A DNA stretch of 64,000 bases from Legionellaceae bacterium (GCA_029210085.1 JARGPP010000028.1:1-64000); one strand, 5' to 3'; shown: positions 17,942-27,920, counted from the first letter of the stretch. The notes: generated by a model from the letters alone, not told the origin. Translations and numbers: made by a program.

Positions 17942-18721
17942 AATAACACCGGCTAAAAACAACATGAAATAACCAAACAATCGTTTTAAATCACGCCCAT
18001 CCATATGTTGATTGAGTTTGATACCTAAAAACATGCCGACAATAGCAAGTCCTAAAAAAGGGCCTAATATTGTCCAATCAATATGAATTCCAGCTAATAA
18101 ATCACCTTGGAAACCAACTAATGAATTCACCATAATGACCGCTAACGATGTCCCAATCGCCTCTTTCATCGATAATTCAAACAATGTAATTAAAGCTGGG
18201 ATAATCAAAAAACCACCGCCAGCACCGACTAATCCCGCAAGTAAACCAACAGCCCCACTTCCCAGTGCAATTTTTACGGCGTGCAGACTGGTGTCAGAAC
18301 ATCCTTTATCCACGTACTTTGCTGTAACGGGTTTTAACATGAGCCAACCTGCAAGCAACATCAACGTTGCAAACAGCCCCATAATAAACGTACCTTTAGA
18401 TAGCATGAAACCACTTACGCCAAACACAGGATCAGGAATGCTTGGCACAATAAAACGTCGTGTTAATAAAATCATGACCGTTGACGGCAGAACAAAGACA
18501 CAGGTATCTCGTGCACGAATCAAGCCTCGACGCCAATAACTAAATGTTCCAACAGCCGCCGTACATCCAACCACCAGCAATGAGTAGCCTGTTGCAACAA
18601 ATGGACTTAAACCAAATAAATACACCAAAATAGGCACGGTAAGCATTGAACCGCCACTACCAATAAAGCCTAAAACCACGCCCATTACAACCGCTAAAAA
18701 AAAGCCACATGTGATTAACAA
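17909..18721 (-). CDS. TauE/SafE (TSUP) family membrane exporter
   Basis: A 270-residue inner-membrane protein with the duplicated TSUP signature: VLGFIGSGGSMLTVPILVYLFG near the N-terminus and GLLAGLVGAGGGFLIIPALI in the second half. Members move sulfite, sulfoacetate or other small organic anions. A rhodanese-domain protein is encoded 19 bp upstream on the same strand, so sulfur metabolism is a reasonable guess for this pair. The 3' end overlaps the convergent yaiI gene by 33 bp. Confidence 0.88.
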   Translation of the reverse strand: MLITCGFFLAVVMGVVLGFIGSGGSMLTVPILVYLFGLSPFVATGYSLLVVGCTAAVGTFSYWRRGLIRARDTCVFVLPSTVMILLTRRFIVPSIPDPVFGVSGFMLSKGTFIMGLFATLMLLAGWLMLKPVTAKYVDKGCSDTSLHAVKIALGSGAVGLLAGLVGAGGGFLIIPALITLFELSMKEAIGTSLAVIMVNSLVGFQGDLLAGIHIDWTILGPFLGLAIVGMFLGIKLNQHMDGRDLKRLFGYFMLFLAGVILFAEGFSLLR

Positions 18722-18740
18722 AATGTCATAACCTCATTCA

Positions 18741-19067
18741 TCATGATTCGGAGTGTTCAACAGGATATCCCTCGGCTATCCAAGCCAAAATACCTCCTTC
18801 TAAGTTATATACTTCAAGCTCAGGATTTGCTTGGTTCAGTTGTTCACAAGCATAATGACTGCGCTGACCTGAGCGACAATGTAACACTAACCGCCGCCCC
18901 TCTTGAGCGGGCATTAAATCCTGTTTGATCTCACTCAAAGGAATCAATACTGCACCCGAAATATGAGCTTCTGCATATTCATCTGGCTCTCTTACATCAA
19001 CCACCACGACCTCATCTTTTGCAAAACATGCTTTCAAAGTCGTGACATCCATTGTTTTAATTGGCAT
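18741..19067 (-). CDS. Single-domain rhodanese
   Basis: A 108-residue sulfurtransferase domain: VVVDVREPDEYAEAHISGAVLIP is the rhodanese opening, and the active loop CRSGQRS holds the catalytic Cys64. A GAGG sequence lies about 7 nt before the ATG. It sits between ftsB (35 bp upstream) and the TSUP exporter gene (19 bp downstream). Similar short proteins are often annotated as GlpE/PspE-like; the sulfur donor and acceptor are not known. Confidence 0.9.
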   Translation of the reverse strand: MPIKTMDVTTLKACFAKDEVVVVDVREPDEYAEAHISGAVLIPLSEIKQDLMPAQEGRRLVLHCRSGQRSHYACEQLNQANPELEVYNLEGGILAWIAEGYPVEHSES

Positions 19068-19101
19068 TCTTTTTCCTCATTTAAAAGTGAATAAACAACG
19101 T

Positions 19102-19371
19102 TTAATTGACAAAATGATAATACGTTTCATCTTCTTTAATCATACCGAGATCATAACGGGCTCGCTCTTCAAGTGCTTGCTCGCCTGATTTTAATTCAGC
19201 AACATCGGCTTCAAGCGCACGATTGCGGGCAGCGAGTTGCTGATTTTTGGCTGTTTGCTGATTCAGTTTTTTCTCAGCCTGAAACCACTTCGGCAAACTA
19301 TCTCCACCAAACCATAATTTATATTGTAATCCCATAAACATTAATAATAATGCCGCCATAATTAGGCGCAT
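19102..19371 (-). CDS. ftsB: Cell division protein FtsB
   Basis: FtsB is a small bitopic divisome protein that forms a complex with FtsL and FtsQ. The 89-residue product has one N-terminal membrane helix (LIMAALLLMFMGLQYKLWFGG), a leucine-zipper-like coiled coil (about 30-65) and the conserved C-terminal ERARYDLGMIKEDETYYHFV. A strong GGAGGAG precedes the ATG. The usual neighbours eno and ispD are absent here. It is divergent from hemC, with 58 bp between starts. Confidence 0.93.
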   Translation of the reverse strand: MRLIMAALLLMFMGLQYKLWFGGDSLPKWFQAEKKLNQQTAKNQQLAARNRALEADVAELKSGEQALEERARYDLGMIKEDETYYHFVN

Positions 19372-19429
19372 ATCTCCTCCTTGCTCATCATGTTATTATT
19401 ACGCCATCACTATCATACATGAAAGCACG

Positions 19430-20359
19430 ATGTCATCACTAACACACCTTCGCATTGCAACACGACAAAGCCCTCTTGCACTCTGGCAAGCACACCATGC
19501 CCGCGATAGATTATTGGCCCACTGGCCTCACCTCACTATTGACTTACTGCCAATTACAACATCAGGAGATCGATTTTTAAATACTAAACTACTCGATATT
19601 GGTGGGAAAGGCTTATTTGTTAAAGAGCTTGAAGAAGCACTTCTAAATCAACAAGCAGACCTTGCTGTACACTCCATGAAAGATATGCCTGCGAATATAC
19701 CACAAGGCCTTTCGCTTCAAACCATTTTTGCAAGACAAAATCCACTCGATGCCTTCGTGAGTAATCAGTTTCCAACACTCAAAAGCCTGCCTAAGGGGGC
19801 AATTGTCGGTACATCCAGTTTAAGGCGTGCCTCCCAACTCTTAGCCTTTCGCCCTGACTTAATCATTCAACCTATTCGAGGTAATGTGGGTACCCGATTA
19901 AAAAAGCTCGAGACTGAAAATTACCATGCAACTATTTTAGCCGCTGCAGGTTTAGAGCGCTTACAACTCGAAACACGTATCCAAGAAACATTGGCTGAAA
20001 ACATCATGTTACCCGCGCCAGGTCAAGGTGCTTTAGGCATTGAATGCAGAGCTGATGATGTGGCTTTAAAAAAACTACTTGCCCCACTTCATGACCCAGA
20101 TACTGCTCGTACTGTAGAAGCTGAACGTTTAGTCAATCAAACACTGGGAGGGAGTTGCCATACCCCTATCGCAATTTATTGCAGACCATCTGCTAAAAAT
20201 CAATTATCACTCGATGCGCTTGTTGCATCTCCTGACGGAAAAGTAGTGATTCGAGATACTCAAACAGGGACTCAAAACCAGGCACTTGAACTTGCAAATG
20301 CCTCTGTGCATGCGCTCAAATCAAAAGGCGCACTCACGCTTTTAAATACACATGAATAA
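19430..20359 (+). CDS. hemC: Hydroxymethylbilane synthase (porphobilinogen deaminase)
   Basis: HemC polymerises four porphobilinogens to hydroxymethylbilane in heme biosynthesis. The 309-residue protein shows IATRQSPLALWQA at the N-terminus, DLAVHSMKDMP, GTSSLRRASQL, RGNVGTRLKKL and the dipyrromethane-cofactor cysteine in LGGSCHTPIA. It is the first gene of hemC-hemD-hemX-hemY. The hemD start overlaps its 3' end by 8 bp. Confidence 0.97.
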   Translation: MSSLTHLRIATRQSPLALWQAHHARDRLLAHWPHLTIDLLPITTSGDRFLNTKLLDIGGKGLFVKELEEALLNQQADLAVHSMKDMPANIPQGLSLQTIFARQNPLDAFVSNQFPTLKSLPKGAIVGTSSLRRASQLLAFRPDLIIQPIRGNVGTRLKKLETENYHATILAAAGLERLQLETRIQETLAENIMLPAPGQGALGIECRADDVALKKLLAPLHDPDTARTVEAERLVNQTLGGSCHTPIAIYCRPSAKNQLSLDALVASPDGKVVIRDTQTGTQNQALELANASVHALKSKGALTLLNTHE

Positions 20360-21068
20360 ACATTTTAACTTTAAAGATTTACGTGTTTTAAACACACGAC
20401 CGCAACACCTTGCAAAAGCCACATCGCAAGTGATTACGAAGGCAGGAGGATTCGCTGTTGAATGCCCAATGCTTGCCATAAAAAGTACACAACCCAACTG
20501 GGTGAATACCTTGCCAGCACTTAACAATATCCAGCACGCCATTTTTACAAGCCCTAATGCAGTGACTTATTTTTTTAAACATTACCCCTCAATAAAGTGG
20601 CCAAAAACAATCAAAACGTATGCATTAGGACGTGGCACTCAGAATGCCCTCAAAAATCAAGGTATTTTCAATCCACTCCTACCCAAGCAAGCGGATAGTG
20701 AGCATCTTCTTCTACTTGATAGTTTACAAGCAGTTGCGCATGAGAATATATTGCTTATCAAAGGAAAAAATGGTCGCACACTGATTCGGGAAACATTAGT
20801 TCAACGTGCTGCAAACGTCCAAGCAATTGATGTTTATCAGCGTGTTTTACCTAACATTAGCTTTGCTAACACACAATCACTCTGGCATGAAGACGCAGTC
20901 GATATTATACTCATCACCAGTGAAACCGCGCTCCAACATTTATTTATTTTATTTGGTGAGCAGGCGACATCGTGGCTTTGTGGTAAACCTTGTCTTGTTA
21001 TCAGCGAGCGTTTAGCCATTGCAGCACGTAAAAAAGGCTTTAAAACCGTCATCATTCATACTATTTAA
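20352..21068 (+). CDS. hemD: Uroporphyrinogen-III synthase
   Basis: HemD closes and inverts ring D of hydroxymethylbilane to give uroporphyrinogen III. The family is very divergent; here the recognisable parts are VLNTRPQHLAKATSQVITKAGGFAVECPML, AIFTSPNAVTYFF, YALGRGTQNAL, LLIKGKNGRTLIRETL, IDVYQRVLP and the late ILITSETALQHL with CLVISERLAIAARKKGF. Its place directly after hemC, with an 8-bp overlap, supports the call. Confidence 0.92.
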   Translation: MNKHFNFKDLRVLNTRPQHLAKATSQVITKAGGFAVECPMLAIKSTQPNWVNTLPALNNIQHAIFTSPNAVTYFFKHYPSIKWPKTIKTYALGRGTQNALKNQGIFNPLLPKQADSEHLLLLDSLQAVAHENILLIKGKNGRTLIRETLVQRAANVQAIDVYQRVLPNISFANTQSLWHEDAVDIILITSETALQHLFILFGEQATSWLCGKPCLVISERLAIAARKKGFKTVIIHTI

Positions 21069-21125
21069 TGATAACGCGATGCTAAATCTGTTATATTAGA
21101 TTCTAAAAAAAGGACTACTTTTGTC

Positions 21126-22166
21126 ATGACTGACTTAACAACAGAAACACCCACAAAAACTAAAAAAACACCCAGGCCTGAGCACACTATCTCAAGCACA
21201 AAAAAAACAACACTAAGCATCTGGCTGCTTACAGCATGTGCTATTTTAATGGCTTTAACGGCTCTCTATATGAATCGCCAACTGGCACAAACCATTCAGC
21301 AACAATCCCAAACATTTAATGCAACACTTAACATGCTCACACAACAACAAAGCAGTACTGAAGCACGATTACAAGCTCATCGTGCAATCACACAATCTCA
21401 AGAAGTTCGTGACAAACAAGCCCGTACTGAACTCGAAAAAAATATTCATGCAACACTGGCCCAATATCATCATGTAGCGGATGATTGGCGACTGTTGAAA
21501 GCACGTCATCTTCTTGAGCTTGCCGGACTCAATGCACACTGGAGTACTGATAAAGACGCAACTATTGCCATGCTGAATGAAGCCGATGCCATACTTGCTC
21601 CGCTACATAACCCAGCTCTTTTGACCGTTAGAAAAGCACTGGCCCACGATGTTCATGCAATAAAAAGTGCTCCAACCACTGACATCACTGCTTTATTAAC
21701 ACAATTAGACACAGCAAAAACAAGCACTTGGTCTCTATCAGTGACACCTTTACCGAGGGAGGAGCCATCAGAAGTCACATCCTCCAATCATCAAACACAA
21801 CCTGGGCTTAGTTTTTTAAAAAACCTTGTCCATATCCGTTACAACCCTAATCATTTAGAACCAAAGCCCACTCTCGCTTTTGAATCTATATTGCGAGCGA
21901 CTGTTCGCTTAAACCTTGAAGAAGCACAATGGGCTGTTTTAGAACGAAATAATGCGGTCTATCAACTCACACTTAATCAAGCCATAACCACCCTTCAGCA
22001 AAGTTTTATGACGGATAAAGCACGCACAAAAGCCTTGGTTCATTTATTAAACCAGCTAAAAACAATTCAACTTCATCCAGAACCCACGCTACCAGAACAA
22101 GCGCTCACCGCGCTTAATCAAGTGATTTTGACGACTGATAGCAAAAATTCTGAGGATGCATCATGA
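21126..22166 (+). CDS. hemX: HemX family membrane protein
   Basis: A 346-residue protein with a Thr/Lys-rich cytoplasmic start, a single membrane helix (LSIWLLTACAILMALTALYM, about 31-50) and a periplasmic helical region with WRLLKARHLLELAGL and LRATVRLNLEEAQWAVLERNNAVYQ. It belongs to the family labelled uroporphyrinogen-III C-methyltransferase HemX, but it has no SAM-binding methyltransferase motifs, so a structural or regulatory part in heme synthesis is more likely. Its stop overlaps the hemY start as ATGA. Confidence 0.9.
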   Translation: MTDLTTETPTKTKKTPRPEHTISSTKKTTLSIWLLTACAILMALTALYMNRQLAQTIQQQSQTFNATLNMLTQQQSSTEARLQAHRAITQSQEVRDKQARTELEKNIHATLAQYHHVADDWRLLKARHLLELAGLNAHWSTDKDATIAMLNEADAILAPLHNPALLTVRKALAHDVHAIKSAPTTDITALLTQLDTAKTSTWSLSVTPLPREEPSEVTSSNHQTQPGLSFLKNLVHIRYNPNHLEPKPTLAFESILRATVRLNLEEAQWAVLERNNAVYQLTLNQAITTLQQSFMTDKARTKALVHLLNQLKTIQLHPEPTLPEQALTALNQVILTTDSKNSEDAS

Positions 22167-23344
22167 TGAGAATCGTATTCATTTTACTGCTTCTTTTTGC
22201 TTCAATTGGGTTGGGTGTTCAACTGCATGGTGACCCTGGCTATATCTTAATTGCTTTTCGTCATTGGACCATTGAAAGTACGCTTTGGGTTGCTCTTTTC
22301 GGCCTATTTATTCTTTTTGTGATATTTCATTTATTTTTATTATTTTACCGAACAGCTGCCTACCTCCCTTCATCTTTGCAACACTGGCGACTGAAACACC
22401 GTGCTGAACGAGCACAAAATAAAACAACACAAGGGCTCATTGAGTTTAGTGAAGGATATTGGAAAGCAGCTAAAAATCATCTTATACAAGCGCTTCCTCA
22501 TACAGAAACACCGCTCATCAATTACCTCATTGCAGCACGCGCAGCCCAAGAATTAGGCAATACGAAACAACGAGATAATTACCTAAGAGAAGCACAAAAG
22601 TCGATGCCCAGTGCAAAAATTGCAGTTGAGCTTACTCAAGCACAACTACAACTTGCTCACAAACAATGGGAACAAGCACTTGCAACGCTAAGACACCTGC
22701 ATGACTTAGCCCCAAAACACCCCTATGTGCTCAAACTACTGGCGCACCTTTATGAAGCCATTGAAGACTGGCCCAACCTGATTACTTTGCTGCCTCATTT
22801 AACACGCAATCATGTCTTGCCCGAGCAAAAATTAACAGCACTTACATACCGTACCTACTTAGGTGAAGTTCACCATCTTATAGAGCAGCAAGCATGGGCA
22901 AAATTAAATACATGCATTGATAAATTACCTAAAGCACTCAAATACAATCCTGAACTCATCACAGCCTACGCACGTGCTCTAATGACACAAAAAGAAAACA
23001 TCCAAGCTGAAATATGTTTACGTCGCACCCTGCAAAAAAACTTAGACCCATCACTGTTACAAGCCTATAGTGAACTGCCAGCCTGTACCGTGCGCATTCA
23101 TGCTATCGAGTCACTTTTAAAACATCATGCGCATTCAGCAACACTACACCGCTGCCTTGGTGAACTTTACACAACACTGCAACTCTGGGGAAAAGCACAG
23201 ACACATCTAGAAAAAAGCCTTCAATTAAAAGCTTCTCCGGAAACTTACCATGCACTGGGTCAATTATTAGAAACTCTAAAGGACACACCCGCTGCATTTG
23301 AAGCGTATAAGAGCGGCCTGAGAGCAATGCTTAAGGCTCCGTAA
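22163..23344 (+). CDS. hemY: HemY family TPR membrane protein
   Basis: A 393-residue protein with two N-terminal membrane helices (about 3-22 and 38-62), the second containing LFGLFILFVIFHLFLLFY, then a cytoplasmic TPR array. This is the gammaproteobacterial HemY family at the end of hem operons, not the protoporphyrinogen oxidase of the same name; its molecular role is unsettled. The 3' end overlaps the convergent FAH-family gene by 14 bp. Confidence 0.9.
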   Translation: MMRIVFILLLLFASIGLGVQLHGDPGYILIAFRHWTIESTLWVALFGLFILFVIFHLFLLFYRTAAYLPSSLQHWRLKHRAERAQNKTTQGLIEFSEGYWKAAKNHLIQALPHTETPLINYLIAARAAQELGNTKQRDNYLREAQKSMPSAKIAVELTQAQLQLAHKQWEQALATLRHLHDLAPKHPYVLKLLAHLYEAIEDWPNLITLLPHLTRNHVLPEQKLTALTYRTYLGEVHHLIEQQAWAKLNTCIDKLPKALKYNPELITAYARALMTQKENIQAEICLRRTLQKNLDPSLLQAYSELPACTVRIHAIESLLKHHAHSATLHRCLGELYTTLQLWGKAQTHLEKSLQLKASPETYHALGQLLETLKDTPAAFEAYKSGLRAMLKAP

Positions 23345-24188
23345 TTACAACTTGCGATTGCTTTCCAAGCATCTCAATGCTAAAAATCACTTGATCTCCA
23401 GGCTTTAAAAAATGCTCTGGCCCCCAGTATGCTGCATTCCCTGGAGCAGAACCCATTGAAATAATATCTCCCGGATACAATGTAAAATACTGACTAACAT
23501 AACTCACAATAGAAACATCATCATGAATATAATCTCGCGTATTAAATGCCTGTCTTAACTCATGGTTCACCCATAAATTAACTTCCAAATTATTGGGTTC
23601 ATTAATTTCGTCTTTTGTAACAAGATAAGGACCTAGAGGTGCTGCATTATCAAAACACTTTCCTTTCGTAAATTGTGAGTCACCCACTTCAAATTGTAAA
23701 AAACGCTCCGACAAATCATTCATACAGGTATATCCTAAAATAAATTCCCGCGCTTTATCTTTTGGAACATACTTTGCTTTTTTTCCGATCACAATAGCAA
23801 GCTCTGCTTCCCAATCTAACTTTTGAGTTAAGCGTGTATGTAAAATGGAATCATTGGGACCACAAACAGATGAGCTGGCCTTCATAAATAATAACATATC
23901 TTCTTCAGGAAATGGCCGCATACCCAATTGCTCTGTATGTAGCGCTGAATTAAAGCCAACACAAATAATTTTACCTGGCGCACCAACCGGCGCGCCTAAA
24001 CGAACAGAAGCATCTACTTGTGGTAATGCTTCAATATCAATGCCCGCTAGTTGCTCTAAAAAATGAGGTTCGGAAAGCTGTTGAGGATTAAAGTCAGAAA
24101 AAAAAGGGGATAAATCTCGCAGGATATGATTTACATCTAAAACACCGGGCTTCTCTTCTCCAGGCAAGCCATACCGTAAAAGCTTCAT
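23331..24188 (-). CDS. Fumarylacetoacetate hydrolase family protein
   Basis: A 285-residue FAH-superfamily enzyme (C-C bond hydrolase, decarboxylase or isomerase acting on 2-oxo acids). The metal-binding pattern is visible: ICVGFNS, then KLDWEAELAIVIGKKA with the Glu-x-Glu pair, GYTCMNDLSERFLQF, and the C-terminal PGDIISMGSAPGNAAYWGPEHFLKPGD. The substrate cannot be read from sequence; homologues include acylpyruvases and ureidoglycolate-lyase-like enzymes. It ends 14 bp inside hemY on the opposite strand. Confidence 0.88.
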   Translation of the reverse strand: MKLLRYGLPGEEKPGVLDVNHILRDLSPFFSDFNPQQLSEPHFLEQLAGIDIEALPQVDASVRLGAPVGAPGKIICVGFNSALHTEQLGMRPFPEEDMLLFMKASSSVCGPNDSILHTRLTQKLDWEAELAIVIGKKAKYVPKDKAREFILGYTCMNDLSERFLQFEVGDSQFTKGKCFDNAAPLGPYLVTKDEINEPNNLEVNLWVNHELRQAFNTRDYIHDDVSIVSYVSQYFTLYPGDIISMGSAPGNAAYWGPEHFLKPGDQVIFSIEMLGKQSQVVITEP

Positions 24189-24315
24189 GGTTTACACTCA
24201 AAACGGAATAATTTAATTTAAGTGTAGACTAAAAGAGCATGTTTTGACTTTTTAATACTGATGATTCTTCGAGCTCCACGTGCCTTTTCCCCAAAAAATC
24301 ATCAATAACTGTTTT

Positions 24316-25053
24316 TTATGAGAACGTTAAACTCTCATTATCTGCAATACGTACCGCCATGGTATCCACTTCATCGTACGGGGGTAAGGGCTCAAGTTTT
24401 ATCGGCATACCATTACGGCGAGATACACGATGATACCGACATTGAGTGTCAGAAAAACTCGAAGAAACTGGTGCTTCTGAAAATAGGCCTTTCTTACGTA
24501 ATGCTTTTCGTGACTTCTGTAAAGGTACACCTATTTCATAAGGTACCAAGGCCTGAGTATTATCCGTATTCCCTACCGGACTGATAGGCGGTAAACGAAC
24601 AAGCGTACTGTGGGAAACGCTTGTCGACCTATTTCGCTTTTCCCTTAAGTTCTCCATGGTTTGACCTAAAGCATTTTGTAATTCCTTCACTCGCTCCTGA
24701 CCCAACACAGACAATTTATCCTGACATCGCAAGAAAAGAGGTTCTAATATCAAGTAATGTTCAGACATTGCAACCCGATGCCCGATGGTATTGCGCTCTG
24801 AATCAACTGCCGTCAAAATAAAGGAAAGATATTCACCCGGTAACTGCTCTAAAATCAATAGCATTCTTTCCGCAAGTCCTGGCTCACAGTGTTGAATCAC
24901 ATATTGAGCAAAACCAATATTATTATCAAGATTTAGCATAAACTGATTTAATAATGCATCAGGTGACGATTGAAGTCGTTCAAGTTTTGCTAATTCTCGT
25001 AAAACCAAACCTTCTGGAAACACCTCTGACTCTGCTCTAAACAAGACCAACAC
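24316..25053 (-). CDS. Orphan protein, possible secreted effector
   Basis: I do not recognise this protein. The first 130 residues are predicted largely helical (LRELAKLERLQ, LLILEQLPGEYLSFIL), followed by a Ser/Pro-rich, basic linker and an acidic-hydrophobic tail (PPYDEVDTMAVRIADNESLTF). No signal peptide or membrane helix. The longest frame begins at GTG 25053; an AAAGAGG just upstream fits better with TTG 25050 or TTG 25044, so a non-ATG start is likely. It lies 69 bp downstream of a 932-aa orphan read in the same direction and may be co-transcribed with it. The tail resembles Dot/Icm signals, which is suggestive only. Confidence 0.6.
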   Translation of the reverse strand: MLVLFRAESEVFPEGLVLRELAKLERLQSSPDALLNQFMLNLDNNIGFAQYVIQHCEPGLAERMLLILEQLPGEYLSFILTAVDSERNTIGHRVAMSEHYLILEPLFLRCQDKLSVLGQERVKELQNALGQTMENLREKRNRSTSVSHSTLVRLPPISPVGNTDNTQALVPYEIGVPLQKSRKALRKKGLFSEAPVSSSFSDTQCRYHRVSRRNGMPIKLEPLPPYDEVDTMAVRIADNESLTFS

Positions 25054-25121
25054 CTCTTTAAAAAACGCCTAATATATTACACACATCAGATTGACGCACA
25101 CATTTTGTTCAAAATCACAAA

Positions 25122-27920
25122 CTACACAAGACTTGGGCTCTCATCTTTTTCAGTGCCTAAATTATCATCCTCATATAAACTTACACTGGCTTTTTCTTGC
25201 ACACGTTCTGCTGCAGGCAATCGATAATTTTGCAAAAAACTATTGCCTGTGCTCTCTTCTCTCATCGAGGCCTTAACTTCACGCTCAGGTGAAATGTTTA
25301 ACGATATCACACTAGGTGGTGTATTAAAAAATTGAGGCTTTTTACCTTTTGCTTTAGGAGATGGAGGGGGTGTTCTCATCCCTTCATCTTGTTGCACACT
25401 CACAACATGAGATGTCACATCAACATCCGTAGTAGACGCTAACCATGCGCCTTCATATGCGTTAAAAGTCCTTAAATGTGCCGTTGCATCTGTTGTGATG
25501 CGATGCCTTAAGTCTAGAATCACTGTTTCATTTAACATTGGGTAATAGGCATTAAAGAATACTTGATCCTGTTGAAGCACGGCATTGTATACAACATCGC
25601 CTCCATAAGCATTCACGCCCGAGATAAACTCTTGTTCAGTTAAAGATTGGCGCATTGAATTCAGCAATGCCATTCTGTTTTCTAAAACAGATGCACAACA
25701 AAAAACGGTATAATCTTTCGCCCTTAATATTTTGTTTTTATCCAACAAGCCAAGTGAAGCACATTGCTCCCAAGCATAATTAGCATCAATATGTTCAGCC
25801 ATCGAACGAACAATAACACTCTCATGGGCCATTAATAATTGCGTCCATGTCTCAACATCAACCGCTGACTTAAGCACTTCAAAAGCTGTTTTATCTCCAT
25901 CAGCAGCATACTCTATTGCACAACACAATAGGTAGTTTTCGTTATCAGCCAACACGCGAGTAGCCTCACCTTCTAAAGCTTTTATTTGGTCTAAAAGAAA
26001 CTTCAAATGCTGTGGAAAAGCAAGCGCGTGCTCAAAAGCAATAAACTCATCATGAACGAGCAAACTGTATTGTTCATCTTCAGGAATAATGTCCGTATAA
26101 AATGCTTCAAACTGTGTTACATCTAGTTTTAAAATAGCATCAATCAAAAAAACACTTTTCTCATCCAAACTTAAGCTTGAAAAGTTGAACTGACAACGTT
26201 CCAGCTTACCTTCTTTAAATTGCTTAAAAAATGTTTCTGAATTCATAACGATACCTTTATATTGAAACAGTCTTGCTTGATGTGTTTGATAACGACTAGA
26301 CGAACGCCTACTTCCTCCAGAGGGTGAAGTCGTACTGCTATTGTTATCCGATAAATCCTTTTCTCTGCCCCCACAATCACTCCCTGAATCTTTATGACCA
26401 TCATCATGACTATTATCATGACCATCATCATGATCCAAATCATCGAAAGCTGATTTAAGTGATGTCACAGGATTCTTTTTAAAGCTAAACTGACTCAAGC
26501 GATAAGTATGAAGTAATAACTCCAGCCTTTGCAAGGCTAGTTTATCACCTGCCAAATAACTGGCTAACGTTTCAAGCATTAACGGTTTAAAGTGCTCATG
26601 AGACACCAGCATCACTGAAATAATCACCCTCAAAATAGCACTGCTAGACGGCGTTACATTTGCATTATCAGGATTAGGACTATCTACATCCAAAGCGACA
26701 TGAGGGCCAATGCCATCCACTGGACATCGGACAAAAACTTCCAGTAAGCGTTTATCAGGTACAGTACCGCTACTTTCAGCAATAGATTTTTTTGATACTG
26801 ATGTAGTGTGTTGTACACGCTTAACAACCGTGCTCTTTGATCGAGTCACATCAATTTGTAACCCTGGGCAACCAACCAGCGCACATAAAGCGACAAGTCC
26901 TGAGCGTGAACCAATAACCAGCGCTGGATTAAATTTTTTCATGATGTTTCGAGCATGATATAATTGCTCGTCTTTAGGAATACGTCCCTCAACTGCGGGC
27001 GTCATCTTAGGAACCATATGCTCGTTGCGATGATCATGACATTGAATATCATGCGCTTCAGCCCAACGCCTAATACCGGTTAATCGACCACTATCCCCTA
27101 CAAGCAATAAACGTAAACTCCGCTCCCCAATTTCTTGCTTAACATGCATCACCATCTCTTGAACAACTTTTAAGCCTAAACGTCGATTAGGATCCCTATC
27201 TTCTGGCGCATTCCTATTCCATAAAGCAAGCGTCACAGGCCCATCAGGCGCGGGCTCTATGACATGTTCATCTAAGAGTGATAATGGCCGACGTGTATCA
27301 ATAAGCTCACAAAATTCTCTTTTCTTATCTGCAAATCGTGCACCAATCGCATATTTAGAGACGTCTCTCCAAGCCAGCTTAGAACCTAAACTACGTGCTA
27401 TACATCGCTCTCTATCAATGGTTTCAGCAATAGCAGACATCAAAGAAACATCTTTACGAGGCACATATAGCGCATGATGATTTAATATATGAAGCAAAGC
27501 ATAAGCAAACTCGCCATGATAGCCAGCCTCAAAAACAGGGCGCTGATCAGCTAAATCTCGATGGCTGGGTTCCTCACGTAAACGTTTCACCCTCTTTTCT
27601 GGAGTAAAAACCAAATGCAATGCATGCTCGACATCATCTAATATAGGGGGCACTAAATCACGGATTCCCGCTTGGTATGCAGGAGAGCTCTCTAAAACTT
27701 GGCGTGCGACATGAGCAACAATTACGGACAATAATTGATTGGGAATATCCCCTTCAAAATATGCTTCAATCTCTTCAATATGTGTGGTTAATTTATTTCT
27801 AAACTTTAAACTTTTCTGAGGCGAAAATACGGTCCCTGATGGGGTAGGAATATCACCAACTAAATCAAAAATTAAGGTTTGAATTGCTTCGAGTATGTCA
27901 TCAATCAGTTGTGCTTTCAC
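25122..27920 (-). CDS. Large orphan protein with a possible GT-B-like domain; candidate effector
   Basis: A 932-residue protein with no signal peptide or membrane helix. Residues about 228-360 hint at the nucleotide-binding half of a GT-B glycosyltransferase (SLRLLLVGDSGRLTGIRRWA, later NPALVIGSRSGLVALCALVG, CPGLQID), but I cannot match it to a family. A low-complexity Asp/His/Gly/Ser region lies at about 490-530, with the repeated unit HDDGH, followed by a helical C-terminal half. The tail after residue 850 is disordered, with a PPPSPKAKGKK stretch, and ends in an acidic cluster (LYEDDNLGTEKDESPSLV), as in many Dot/Icm substrates. Its function is unknown; effector status is inferred. Confidence 0.7.
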   Translation of the reverse strand: MKAQLIDDILEAIQTLIFDLVGDIPTPSGTVFSPQKSLKFRNKLTTHIEEIEAYFEGDIPNQLLSVIVAHVARQVLESSPAYQAGIRDLVPPILDDVEHALHLVFTPEKRVKRLREEPSHRDLADQRPVFEAGYHGEFAYALLHILNHHALYVPRKDVSLMSAIAETIDRERCIARSLGSKLAWRDVSKYAIGARFADKKREFCELIDTRRPLSLLDEHVIEPAPDGPVTLALWNRNAPEDRDPNRRLGLKVVQEMVMHVKQEIGERSLRLLLVGDSGRLTGIRRWAEAHDIQCHDHRNEHMVPKMTPAVEGRIPKDEQLYHARNIMKKFNPALVIGSRSGLVALCALVGCPGLQIDVTRSKSTVVKRVQHTTSVSKKSIAESSGTVPDKRLLEVFVRCPVDGIGPHVALDVDSPNPDNANVTPSSSAILRVIISVMLVSHEHFKPLMLETLASYLAGDKLALQRLELLLHTYRLSQFSFKKNPVTSLKSAFDDLDHDDGHDNSHDDGHKDSGSDCGGREKDLSDNNSSTTSPSGGSRRSSSRYQTHQARLFQYKGIVMNSETFFKQFKEGKLERCQFNFSSLSLDEKSVFLIDAILKLDVTQFEAFYTDIIPEDEQYSLLVHDEFIAFEHALAFPQHLKFLLDQIKALEGEATRVLADNENYLLCCAIEYAADGDKTAFEVLKSAVDVETWTQLLMAHESVIVRSMAEHIDANYAWEQCASLGLLDKNKILRAKDYTVFCCASVLENRMALLNSMRQSLTEQEFISGVNAYGGDVVYNAVLQQDQVFFNAYYPMLNETVILDLRHRITTDATAHLRTFNAYEGAWLASTTDVDVTSHVVSVQQDEGMRTPPPSPKAKGKKPQFFNTPPSVISLNISPEREVKASMREESTGNSFLQNYRLPAAERVQEKASVSLYEDDNLGTEKDESPSLV

